Below the pieces are notes generated by a model, which searched no databases, was not told the DNA's origin, and saw only the letters and a list, made by a program, of their open reading frames with translations. This document shows positions 13,586 through 20,941 of a stretch of 27,086 nucleotides of DNA, one piece after another. Within the stretch, counting starts at the first letter, position 1. Every line of letters begins with the position of its first letter. Location of the stretch: positions 1 through 27,086 of the forward strand of contig JAUNAY010000002.1 of NCBI GenBank assembly GCA_030527385.1. The letters are read 5' to 3'. A program made the position numbers and the translations under genes. The stretch comes from Fusobacterium sp. GTDB lineage: Bacteria > Fusobacteriota > Fusobacteriia > Fusobacteriales > Fusobacteriaceae.

Positions 13586-15409
13586 TTAGTCAACAACTTC
13601 AGCTTCTGCTACATCGTCATCTGCTTTTTTTTCTGCACCTTGTCCTTGAGCACCTTGTTGAGCTTGTGCTTTTGCTTGAGCTTCTTTATAGATCTCTTCA
13701 GCAAATTTGTGAGCAACTTGTGATAATTTTTCCATAGCTTTTTCTATGGCATCTTTATCTTCTCCGTCTTTTACTTTTTTAAGTTCTTCAACAGCTGCTT
13801 CTATATCTTTTTTCTCTTGTTCTGATGCTTTATCTCCATAATCTTTTAGAGATTTTTCAGTAGAAGAGATTAACATATCTGCTTTATTTCTTGTTTCAAC
13901 TAATTCTTTGAATTTTTTATCTTCAGCTTCATTAGCTTCAGCTTCTTTTGTCATTCTTTCAATATCTTCTTTAGATAGGTTTGTAGATCCAGAAATTGTT
14001 ACTGTATTTTCTTTTCCAGTTCCTAAATCTTTAGCTGATACGTGAACGATTCCGTTTGCGTCGATATCAAATGTTACTTCAATTTGAGGTACACCTCTTG
14101 GAGCTGCTGGGATTCCTTCTAGGTTAAATTCTCCTAGTTTGTGGTTGTCAGCTGCTTTTGCTCTCTCTCCTTGTAGTACATTGATTGTAACTGCTGGTTG
14201 GTTATCTACTGCAGTTGAATAGATTTGAGATTTTTTAACTGGGATAGTTGTATTTTTTTCTATCATCTTAGTAAATACTCCACCTAGAGTTTCAATTCCT
14301 AAAGATAATGGAGTTACGTCTAGTAAAAGTACATCTTTTACATCTCCCATTAATACTCCACCTTGAATAGCTGCTCCTGAAGCAACAACTTCATCTGGGT
14401 TAATTCCTTTATTTGGTTTTTTACCAAAGAATGATTCTACCCATTCTTGAACTGCTGGTATTCTTGTTGATCCTCCAACTAGTAATACTTCATCAATTTC
14501 TGATGGATTTAAGTCAGCATCATTAAGAGCTGTTTTTGTAGGTCCTTGAGTTGCTTCAACAAGGTGTCTAGTTAAATCGTTAAATTTAGCTCTTGTTAAT
14601 TTCATTTCTAAGTGTTTAGGTCCTGTTGCGTCCATTGTGATAAATGGTAAAGATATTGAAGTTTCCATCATTGAAGAAAGTTCTTTTTTAGCTTTTTCAG
14701 CTGCATCTTTAAGTCTTTGATATGCCATTTTATCATTTGAAAGATCTATTCCACTTTCTTTTTTAAATTCAGCTGTTAACCAGTTGATAATTTCGTTGTC
14801 GAAATCGTCTCCTCCTAGGTGGTTATTTCCTGCTGTTGAAATAACTTCAATTACACCGTCAGCTATTTCTAGTACTGATACGTCAAATGTTCCTCCTCCA
14901 AGGTCAAATACTAGAACTTTTTCTTCTTTTTTCTTTTCTAGTCCATAAGCAAGAGCTGCTGCTGTTGGTTCGTTGATAATTCTTTTTACATCAAGTCCTG
15001 CAATAACTCCAGCGTCTTTTGTTGCTTGTCTTTGAGAGTCAGTAAAGTAAGCTGGTACAGTAATTACTGCTTCTTTAATTTCTTCTCCTAAATAAGCTTC
15101 AGCATCTTTTTTCAATTTTTTTAATGTCATAGCAGAAATTTCTTGTGGAGTGTATTTTTTTCCAAAGATTTCTACTTTATAGTCGCTTCCCATATGAGTT
15201 TTAATTGAACTTACTGTTGATAGTGGATTTGTAATTGCTTGTCTTTTTGCAATTTCTCCTACTATTATTTCTCCATTTTCTTTAATATTTACTACTGATG
15301 GAGTTGTTCTTGCTCCTTCAGAGTTAGGGATTATTGTAACACTTCCCCCTTCCATTATTGCCACACACGAGTTTGTTGTTCCTAAGTCAATACCAATTAT
15401 TTTACTCAT
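13586..15409 (-). CDS. dnaK: Chaperone DnaK (Hsp70)
   Basis: The central ATP-driven Hsp70 of the cytoplasm. The 607 residues hold an N-terminal actin-like ATPase (IGIDLGTTNSCVAIMEGG at the start, LVFDLGGGTFDVS, LLVGGSTRIPAVQ), the linker VLLLDVTPLSLGIE, a substrate-binding beta domain, and a helical lid. The tail is Gln/Ala/Gly rich, then acidic (ending AEAEVVD). The length is nearer to the Bacillus type (about 610) than to E. coli (638). AGGAGG precedes the ATG. It lies 55 nt after grpE and is controlled by HrcA at the hrcA promoter. Confidence 0.98.
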   Translation of the reverse strand: MSKIIGIDLGTTNSCVAIMEGGSVTIIPNSEGARTTPSVVNIKENGEIIVGEIAKRQAITNPLSTVSSIKTHMGSDYKVEIFGKKYTPQEISAMTLKKLKKDAEAYLGEEIKEAVITVPAYFTDSQRQATKDAGVIAGLDVKRIINEPTAAALAYGLEKKKEEKVLVFDLGGGTFDVSVLEIADGVIEVISTAGNNHLGGDDFDNEIINWLTAEFKKESGIDLSNDKMAYQRLKDAAEKAKKELSSMMETSISLPFITMDATGPKHLEMKLTRAKFNDLTRHLVEATQGPTKTALNDADLNPSEIDEVLLVGGSTRIPAVQEWVESFFGKKPNKGINPDEVVASGAAIQGGVLMGDVKDVLLLDVTPLSLGIETLGGVFTKMIEKNTTIPVKKSQIYSTAVDNQPAVTINVLQGERAKAADNHKLGEFNLEGIPAAPRGVPQIEVTFDIDANGIVHVSAKDLGTGKENTVTISGSTNLSKEDIERMTKEAEANEAEDKKFKELVETRNKADMLISSTEKSLKDYGDKASEQEKKDIEAAVEELKKVKDGEDKDAIEKAMEKLSQVAHKFAEEIYKEAQAKAQAQQGAQGQGAEKKADDDVAEAEVVD

Positions 15410-15464
15410 TATAATTACCTCCTAAAAAACTCTATATATTTAAAATTTTCAGTTATTTTTTTAT

Positions 15465-16055
15465 TTATCCTCTTTTACAAACCTTTACCATTGATGGTCT
15501 GATTACTTTTCCTTTCATTGTATATCCTTTTTGAAGTTCTAATACTATTTCATCATCTTTAAATTCAGGATTATCCTCAACCATTACAGCGTGATGATAG
15601 ATTGGATCATATTTTCCTTCAGCTTTAATAGGTTCAACACCTTCAGATTCCATAATACCTTTTAGTTGATTTAGTATCATATCAACACCTTTTACTAGCC
15701 CATCAAAATCTTTTGTTTCTGATGAAGCAAGAATAGCTCTTTCAAGATTATCTACACCATCTAATAATTTTGTTATTATCTTTTCAGATGCAAATTTTCT
15801 TAATTCCTCTAATTCTTTTTCTTTTCTCTTTGTAAAGTTTTGGAAATCAGCTTGTTTTCTTAAATAAGATTGTTTCCAATCCTCAACTTCTGCTTGAAGT
15901 TTTCCAATTTCCTCTTCATAATTTTTATTTTCTTCACAAGTACATTTTTTGTCTTCTGATTCTTTTGTTTCAGCTTCATTACAATTAGATGTACAAGTTT
16001 CTTCTTTATCTAAATTTTCTTCTAATATCTCTTCTTTTAAATCCTTATCTGTCAT
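15465..16055 (-). CDS. grpE: Nucleotide exchange factor GrpE with a cysteine-rich N-terminus
   Basis: GrpE releases ADP from DnaK. The 196 residues have a disordered acidic N-terminus, a long coiled-coil helix (about 45-100, including KQADFQNFTKRKEKELEEL) and the C-terminal beta domain ending EGYTMKGKVIRPSMVKV-like (QKGYTMKGKVIRPSMV). An odd feature is four cysteines in the acidic head, Cys21, Cys25, Cys38 and Cys40 (CTSNC and CTC), not usual for GrpE; a further Cys lies near the C-terminus. The start overlaps the end of hrcA by 11 nt, so the two are translated in coupled fashion. Confidence 0.96.
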   Translation of the reverse strand: MTDKDLKEEILEENLDKEETCTSNCNEAETKESEDKKCTCEENKNYEEEIGKLQAEVEDWKQSYLRKQADFQNFTKRKEKELEELRKFASEKIITKLLDGVDNLERAILASSETKDFDGLVKGVDMILNQLKGIMESEGVEPIKAEGKYDPIYHHAVMVEDNPEFKDDEIVLELQKGYTMKGKVIRPSMVKVCKRG

Positions 16056-17064
16056 CTGATTCGTCCTTTCTCTCTATTTGATTAATTACTTTATTTACCT
16101 CTTGAGTTATATATTTTATAAATCCCATTGTTTTTGAATACGCCATTCTCTTAGGTCCTATAACTCCCAAGATTCCCTTTGAAGTTCCTGCCTTATAGAT
16201 TGAATAAACAAAACTATAATCTTCAAGTCCCTTTATTCCAAGTTCATCTCCAAATATTACATTTACTTTTTCTAAAGAGTTTTCTCTACTTTTTACTACC
16301 TGTTCAAACAGTGATTTTATATCTTTCCTGTGATGGAAAAGCTCTAAAGCTTCTGAAATATCATTTACATTTTTATCTTTAAATATACTTGGTACATTAT
16401 TTATAAACAACTTCCTATCATCATCAAATATTCTTCCATTATCTTTTATCAATTTTCTACCTTTAATAAAAGTCTCAATATTTTCTAATGTTACCTGATT
16501 ATCTCTTATTTTCATATTTATCTCTTTAGAAATAAGTTCTAACTCATCTGTTGAAACAGCCTGATCTAAAATGATTTTTTTAGTCTTAACTGATCTATTT
16601 TCCATAACTATCACAGCTACAACCATAAAGTCATCAACGTGAACCAATTCTACTTTTTTTATTCTCTCTACAAGTACACTAGGTTCCATTACAATTCCAG
16701 CATATGAAGTAACTTTAGATAACAACGAAGAAGTTTTTTGCAACAACATATCAAGTTCATTTATTCTAAATTCATATTCAAGCTCAATATTTTCCTTTTC
16801 CTCTTTAGTTAATTTTTCAACTTTTAATAATTCATCAAGATAATATTTATATCCTTTATCAGTAGGAATTCTTCCAGAAGAAGTATGTGTCTTAGCTATA
16901 AGTCCCATATCTTCCAAATCAGCCATTACATTTCTAATTGTTGCTGATGAAAGATTTATTCCATATTTTTTTACTAGGGTTCTTGATCCTATTGTATCTC
17001 CAAAAGTCAAATAATAATTTACAATAGCATTTAATACTAATTTTTCTCTATCTGTAATAGCCAT
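16045..17064 (-). CDS. hrcA: Heat-inducible transcription repressor HrcA
   Basis: HrcA binds CIRCE operators and represses heat-shock chaperone operons; in other bacteria its folding depends on GroEL. The 339-residue protein begins with a winged-helix DNA-binding domain (about 1-75; TIGSRTLVKKYGINLSSATIRN-type recognition stretch and GLIAKTHTSSGRIPTDKG). The rest is the ligand/dimer GAF-like domain. The length is typical (about 340). It is the first gene of the hrcA-grpE-dnaK operon, directly behind a perfect CIRCE, so it is autoregulated. The Shine-Dalgarno AAGGTG lies seven bases ahead of the ATG. Confidence 0.97.
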   Translation of the reverse strand: MAITDREKLVLNAIVNYYLTFGDTIGSRTLVKKYGINLSSATIRNVMADLEDMGLIAKTHTSSGRIPTDKGYKYYLDELLKVEKLTKEEKENIELEYEFRINELDMLLQKTSSLLSKVTSYAGIVMEPSVLVERIKKVELVHVDDFMVVAVIVMENRSVKTKKIILDQAVSTDELELISKEINMKIRDNQVTLENIETFIKGRKLIKDNGRIFDDDRKLFINNVPSIFKDKNVNDISEALELFHHRKDIKSLFEQVVKSRENSLEKVNVIFGDELGIKGLEDYSFVYSIYKAGTSKGILGVIGPKRMAYSKTMGFIKYITQEVNKVINQIERKDESDDR

Positions 17065-17081
17065 CTCTCATCACCTTTTTG

Positions 17082-17108
17082 TTAGCACTCATTTAAGTGG
17101 AGTGCTAA
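17082..17108 (-). promoter_or_regulatory. CIRCE operator (HrcA binding site)
   Basis: TTAGCACTC, nine bases, GAGTGCTAA: a perfect match to the consensus controlling inverted repeat for HrcA. It lies just after the -10 of the hrcA promoter and before the hrcA ATG, so it blocks transcription and sits in the 5' end of the mRNA. Confidence 0.98.
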
Positions 17109-17120
17109 TTCTTAATTAAG

Positions 17121-17149
17121 AAGATACACCATATTTGGTTCTTTGTCAA
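17121..17149 (-). promoter_or_regulatory. Promoter of hrcA-grpE-dnaK
   Basis: On the minus strand TTGACA (17144-17149), a 17-bp spacer and TATCTT (17121-17126). The CIRCE begins 12 nt past the -10 box, at about the transcription start. Confidence 0.85.
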
Positions 17150-17190
17150 TATATTTTTTTATTTAATTTATTTTTTTGTATTTGGGCAAA

Positions 17191-17215
17191 AAAAAAGAGC
17201 CTCAAAAGGCTCTTT
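17191..17215 (-). terminator. Terminator of the ferredoxin gene
   Basis: On the minus strand AAAGAGCC and GGCTCTTT form an 8-bp stem with a 6-nt loop, followed by a run of T. It lies just past the ferredoxin stop and before the hrcA promoter. Confidence 0.9.
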
Positions 17216-17232
17216 AATTTTTATTATTTTAA

Positions 17233-17403
17233 TTATTCAGCTGCGATAGCAGAAACTGGACATCCAGCAGCACAAGCTCCACAATCTACACAAGCATCTC
17301 CGATAGCATATTTTCCATCGTCAGTTGCAGCGATAGCTCCTACTGGGCAAGTTCCTTCACAAGCTCCACATCCGATACAAGTATCTTTATCTATTACGTG
17401 CAT
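17233..17403 (-). CDS. 2[4Fe-4S] ferredoxin (clostridial type)
   Basis: A 56-residue electron carrier of anaerobic metabolism (for example pyruvate:ferredoxin oxidoreductase, Rnf). It is read in the minus frame from ATG at 17401-17403 to a TAA at 17233-17235. Two identical-type cluster motifs are present: TCIGCGACEGTCP (Cys9, 12, 15, 19) and ACVDCGACAAGCP (Cys38, 41, 44, 48). Each is C-x2-C-x2-C-x3-C, and the length matches the 55-residue class. AGGAGGG lies six bases ahead. It has its own near-consensus promoter and terminator, which suggests high, independent expression. Confidence 0.96.
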   Translation of the reverse strand: MHVIDKDTCIGCGACEGTCPVGAIAATDDGKYAIGDACVDCGACAAGCPVSAIAAE

Positions 17404-17451
17404 TAAAATCCCTCCTATAAATTTCTTAAAAGTATTTTCTTAACTACCTAT

Positions 17452-17480
17452 ACTATACTGTATTTTCACTATTCTGTCAA
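17452..17480 (-). promoter_or_regulatory. Promoter of the ferredoxin gene
   Basis: On the minus strand TTGACA (17475-17480), a 17-bp spacer and TATAGT (17452-17457). The ATG is about 49 nt on. A strong promoter for a small abundant protein. Confidence 0.85.
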
Positions 17481-17553
17481 GTACAATTTAAAAAAAATGT
17501 TGTATTTCCAAACACTAATCTTTTGATGCTCAAATTATTGTTTACAAATTTTA

Positions 17554-18264
17554 TTAAACGTCGTGTTCTTGTAAATTATTTACTCTTATTATTGTAGTTA
17601 GTTTTCTTCCATACTCCTCTTTAATTTCAGAATAATTATTTAAGTGTTTTACAAGCTTTAAAGAATTATCTCCATTTACTATTGCTGTTCTAAGTTGTTT
17701 ATATGCTCCGTGTCTTGCAAGAGTTAAAATATAATCTTTTACTGATTCATCAATAGTTTCATATCTTTTATAGTAAGTATTTTTTCCTATTTTTACACTA
17801 TCTTTAGAATTTTTAGAAAAAGATTTCATTCCAAACAGATTATTTCCTTTTTTAGCTACTGAAGAAGTACCCCAACCACTTTCTAAGGAAGCCTGTGCTA
17901 TCACTAACGAAACTGGTGGAACTACCATCTTATTTAAAAGTTCATTATAGTTTTTACTATTCACTTTATATTTTGTGAATAATTGTTCTGCCACTTTTTT
18001 CTCTTCTAAAGTTATAGTCCCTCTCTCCACTATATTTTTTATAAAATCCTTTTCTTTTCTTATTTCAGTCTCTACCTTTTCAATAATAGGGACTAAAGTT
18101 TGTATAAATACTCTTTTTCTCTCTTTTCCTTGTACACGACTAAAGTCAATTTTCTTATTTAGATAGAATTGCTTATTTTTTAACTGCTCTTCATTGATGT
18201 TACTTGTAGCAAAAATATTCATTCCTAAGAAAATAAGCATTAGTAATATCTTAATTTTTCTCAA
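17554..18264 (-). CDS. Exported glucosaminidase-domain protein (Bax-like)
   Basis: A probable peptidoglycan hydrolase of the glucosaminidase family that acts outside the inner membrane. The 236 residues have a signal peptide (about 1-20: basic start, then ILLMLIFLGMNIFATS). A helical linker follows, then the lysozyme-like domain with PVSLVIAQASLESGWGTS, where Glu128 is the likely catalytic acid, and NNLFGMKSF. The last part resembles the E. coli Bax protein. The longest frame starts at ATG 18274-18276, but that ATG overlaps the Shine-Dalgarno GGAGGG; a TTG at 18262-18264 lies five bases after GGAGG, so TTG is preferred. Monocistronic. Catalysis is inferred from the family. Confidence 0.82.
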   Translation of the reverse strand: MRKIKILLMLIFLGMNIFATSNINEEQLKNKQFYLNKKIDFSRVQGKERKRVFIQTLVPIIEKVETEIRKEKDFIKNIVERGTITLEEKKVAEQLFTKYKVNSKNYNELLNKMVVPPVSLVIAQASLESGWGTSSVAKKGNNLFGMKSFSKNSKDSVKIGKNTYYKRYETIDESVKDYILTLARHGAYKQLRTAIVNGDNSLKLVKHLNNYSEIKEEYGRKLTTIIRVNNLQEHDV

Positions 18265-18324
18265 TTTGCCCTCCATAATTTTTTTATTTTCTTAATTTCT
18301 TTAATTCTCTTAAACATTGCTATT

Positions 18325-18355
18325 ATTATACCACATTTTACTAAACTCTATCCAA
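18325..18355 (-). promoter_or_regulatory. Putative promoter of the glucosaminidase gene
   Basis: On the minus strand a perfect TATAAT (18325-18330) with TGTGG ahead and TTGGAT (18350-18355) as a weak -35, spacer 19 bp. Confidence 0.5.
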
Positions 18356-18382
18356 TTTTTTATAAAAATATATATTAAAAAT

Positions 18383-18430
18383 AAAAAAAAGACATAACTT
18401 ATCAAAAACTTTTTTAATAAAATTATATCT
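18383..18430 (-). terminator. Terminator of the ABC uptake operon
   Basis: On the minus strand AGATATAA and TTATGTCT pair (8 bp, one G-U), with an inner A/T stem extending the hairpin, followed by eight T. It lies past the last gene of the operon. Confidence 0.8.
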
Positions 18431-18442
18431 TTTTTATCTGTT

Positions 18443-18802
18443 TTATTCTGATTTTTTTATCCAGTCCGCATCATCATTTAATAATGCTGGAACATAGATT
18501 ATAACATCATCTAATGGAGAAATTTTAAATTCTTTTTCCAATGTAGTTTGATTTCCTGTTGCATCTTTAAACTTTATATTTACCTTATGACTAGATCCCT
18601 TTACATTAATCATAGCTTTTTTCTTAGGTTTTAATTTTTTAAATTTTGATCCATCAACAGAGTAAGATACCTCTACAATTTCATAATTGCTCTTTGTCTT
18701 ATTATCAAGAAAAACCCTATGTTGTTTACCAGTGATGAAAAGAGCCACAGCTATTCCTATTAAAATGATAACTAAGCAAACCCAATTTCTTACAGTTTTC
18801 AT
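18443..18802 (-). CDS. Small membrane-anchored protein of the ABC operon (DUF6672-like)
   Basis: A 119-residue protein with one N-terminal membrane helix (about 7-25, WVCLVIILIGIAVALFITG) and an extracytoplasmic domain rich in Lys and short beta strands. I recall this as DUF6672, known mainly from Fusobacteria, but cannot verify that. Its ATG overlaps the stop of the upstream permease by one base (TAATG), so it is translated with the importer. The lack of any ATPase or binding-protein motif makes a role in assembly, stability or substrate capture possible; that is speculation. No function is known to me. Confidence 0.7.
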   Translation of the reverse strand: MKTVRNWVCLVIILIGIAVALFITGKQHRVFLDNKTKSNYEIVEVSYSVDGSKFKKLKPKKKAMINVKGSSHKVNIKFKDATGNQTTLEKEFKISPLDDVIIYVPALLNDDADWIKKSE

Positions 18803-19911
18803 TAATTATCACTCTCCTTTTTGTTAGTTTGAAGCTCTAAAACTCTTTTTCTCTCCTCTTCTTTCTCTTTTTCTCTTTTCCATTGGTGTAAAATTAAAAC
18901 TAATGCAATAATACCATAAGATATAAATACTCTAAAATACTCTCCTATTTGTGCTGAACCTATAAGTTCTTTTCCAGCTCTTGGAGCTAAGATAAACATT
19001 GTATGAAACAGTATAACACCACTTAAAGCGTTAGGTATACTAGCTTTTGATACAGTTGCTCCTCCTATTAGTAGAGCTGCTATTGCAAACATTCCTATTT
19101 GTTCGTGACTATTATATGTATTCATTGTACCAATATTTTGTAAAAATATTATTTGTCCAATTGCTGCTAAAACGGTAGATATTACTATTGCTAATATTCT
19201 TGTTCTATCTGTTGCTATTCCTGAAGCTTTTGATACTTCTATATCTTGTCCAATTGCTCTCATATCTTGTCCTAATTTAGTTTTTCTAAACCATACAATA
19301 AATAAACATAATAAAACTATCGCTAATATTGTCAGTACTGGTATTGAATAACCAGCTATTTTTAATGGAATACCATCATCTAAAACCCTTCTTATATCTT
19401 TTAAATCTATGGCATTTCTTATTCCATATCCTCTTGATAGTAAAATAGAATCATTTCTCATAGGAATAACTTTTCCCATTCCATAAAGAACTAATAATTG
19501 ATAAACTCCATTGATAAAAAATCCAAGTATCATTGAAGTTATCATCTCTCTTCCCTTGGCTCTATTTAAAACTACTCCTCCTATGTATCCCATAAGAACT
19601 GATATTGGTAACGAGATTATTATAGATAAGAAAAATCCCTGTAATCCTATTACTTCCCAATCTGTTATAAAGATCAAAGCTATTTGCCCTGCCATTGCTC
19701 CCAATACAATACCAAAATTTAATCCCATTCCTGCTATAATAGGAATCAATAATGAAAGTACTAAAAATAGATTACGTGAAAGTCTTAAAATTATCTCTTG
19801 AATTAAATAATCTATTGTCAATCCTGATACTGGTATAGATAAAAGGATAATAACTATCATAAATATAGGTACTATATTATTTATAAGAAAATTTTTTACT
19901 TTACTTTCCAC
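18802..19911 (-). CDS. ABC importer permease 2 (BPD_transp_2 family)
   Basis: An inner-membrane permease of the sugar/nucleoside-type ABC importer family (RbsC/YufQ group), 369 residues with about 9-10 helices. The conserved coupling region includes the sequence KASGIATDRTRILAIVISTV, and a C-terminal helix motif is LIGGATVSKASIP. The longest frame starts at a GTG that abuts the Shine-Dalgarno (AAGGAGG); the GTG three codons later (19909-19911), nine bases after GGAGG, is more likely. It overlaps the end of the other permease by 11 nt. It likely pairs with that permease as a heterodimeric channel driven by the ATPase at 20934. Confidence 0.87.
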   Translation of the reverse strand: MESKVKNFLINNIVPIFMIVIILLSIPVSGLTIDYLIQEIILRLSRNLFLVLSLLIPIIAGMGLNFGIVLGAMAGQIALIFITDWEVIGLQGFFLSIIISLPISVLMGYIGGVVLNRAKGREMITSMILGFFINGVYQLLVLYGMGKVIPMRNDSILLSRGYGIRNAIDLKDIRRVLDDGIPLKIAGYSIPVLTILAIVLLCLFIVWFRKTKLGQDMRAIGQDIEVSKASGIATDRTRILAIVISTVLAAIGQIIFLQNIGTMNTYNSHEQIGMFAIAALLIGGATVSKASIPNALSGVILFHTMFILAPRAGKELIGSAQIGEYFRVFISYGIIALVLILHQWKREKEKEEERKRVLELQTNKKESDN

Positions 19912-20941
19912 TTCCAGCACCCTCCTTTCTTGTTAAAGCATATAGTATCATTCCATTAGATACTATAATTCTTATTGTTTCAGACATATCTGTTTGTATT
20001 ATATTATTTACAACAGTAGGTGTCATTGTTAATATTCCTTGAAATAGAAATGTTCCAACAATTACATTTATAATAGTAGCTTTATTTACTGAAGCTCCAC
20101 CTATTAAAATAGCTGCTATTGCTGGAAACGCCATATAAAATGGTGCTAGATATAGTTGAACAAAACCAAAGCTTTGTTGATATACTACAATTCCAATTGC
20201 TGCTATAACAGTAGACATAATAACTGATTTTACTCTTATCTTGTCAATATCAATTCCTGTTGCCTTAGCAAACTTATCATTTGTTCCTACTGCTTTCATA
20301 GCATAACCTGTTCTTGTTCTAAAGAATATCCAAATTATAGCCCCTAATATGATAAAACATATAATCTCTCCTAGTGGCAATATATCACTTGGAATATGCA
20401 AAACCTTATCTAATACTCTATGCCAATAATTTTCTACACTTATAGTAGTACGTAGTCCCTCTCCTCCATATGCCCAAATCATATCTTGACTTTTAAATGG
20501 AAGAACAAGCCACATTATACACATAATTGCAACTGAAGAGAATCCAATATATGTTGCAATCATCATCTCTCCACCCTTTACCTTATTTAAAATATGCCCA
20601 TATAGCCAACCAAAAATTATAGCAAATGGTATTGAAAAAAGTATAGCTCCAACAAATCCAGCCAATCCTGTAAGTTGTAACTCAATACTTATTACAGCCC
20701 CTAATAGCCCAGCTTCTACACCAAGTGGCATACCAAAATTTAATCCTGTTCCTGCTTGTATCATTGGAACTAACGATAAAACTAATATCGCATTCATTCC
20801 AAATCTTACTAAAGTATCTCCTATTGCTGTCTTTAAATTAATTCCTATAAAAGGAGAAATTAAATACATTGATAAAAGAAACAGAGCAATTATTATTCTT
20901 GGCCACCCTGCATTTTTTATCACATTTTTCACACTACTCAT
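19901..20941 (-). CDS. ABC importer permease 1 (BPD_transp_2 family)
   Basis: The first of two paralogous permeases in the operon, 346 residues with about nine hydrophobic helices. It shares with its partner the block KATGIDIDKIRVKSVIMSTV in the loop that contacts the ATPase and the helix motif LIGGASVNKATI. Two different permeases with one double ATPase are typical of BMP-type nucleoside importers; a sugar is also possible. Its start overlaps the end of the ATPase gene by 8 nt, and its end overlaps the next permease by 11 nt, so expression is strictly coupled. Substrate unknown. Confidence 0.88.
   Translation of the reverse strand: MSSVKNVIKNAGWPRIIIALFLLSMYLISPFIGINLKTAIGDTLVRFGMNAILVLSLVPMIQAGTGLNFGMPLGVEAGLLGAVISIELQLTGLAGFVGAILFSIPFAIIFGWLYGHILNKVKGGEMMIATYIGFSSVAIMCIMWLVLPFKSQDMIWAYGGEGLRTTISVENYWHRVLDKVLHIPSDILPLGEIICFIILGAIIWIFFRTRTGYAMKAVGTNDKFAKATGIDIDKIRVKSVIMSTVIAAIGIVVYQQSFGFVQLYLAPFYMAFPAIAAILIGGASVNKATIINVIVGTFLFQGILTMTPTVVNNIIQTDMSETIRIIVSNGMILYALTRKEGAGSGK

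Noticed and set aside
17135..17443. Plus-strand open frame across the ferredoxin
   Set aside because: The minus frame gives a complete ferredoxin with two perfect cluster motifs; the plus frame is its complement and runs through the terminator and promoters.
17490..17553. Terminator after the glucosaminidase gene
   Set aside because: TGTT/AACA with a T run on the minus strand is only a 4-bp stem; too weak to call.
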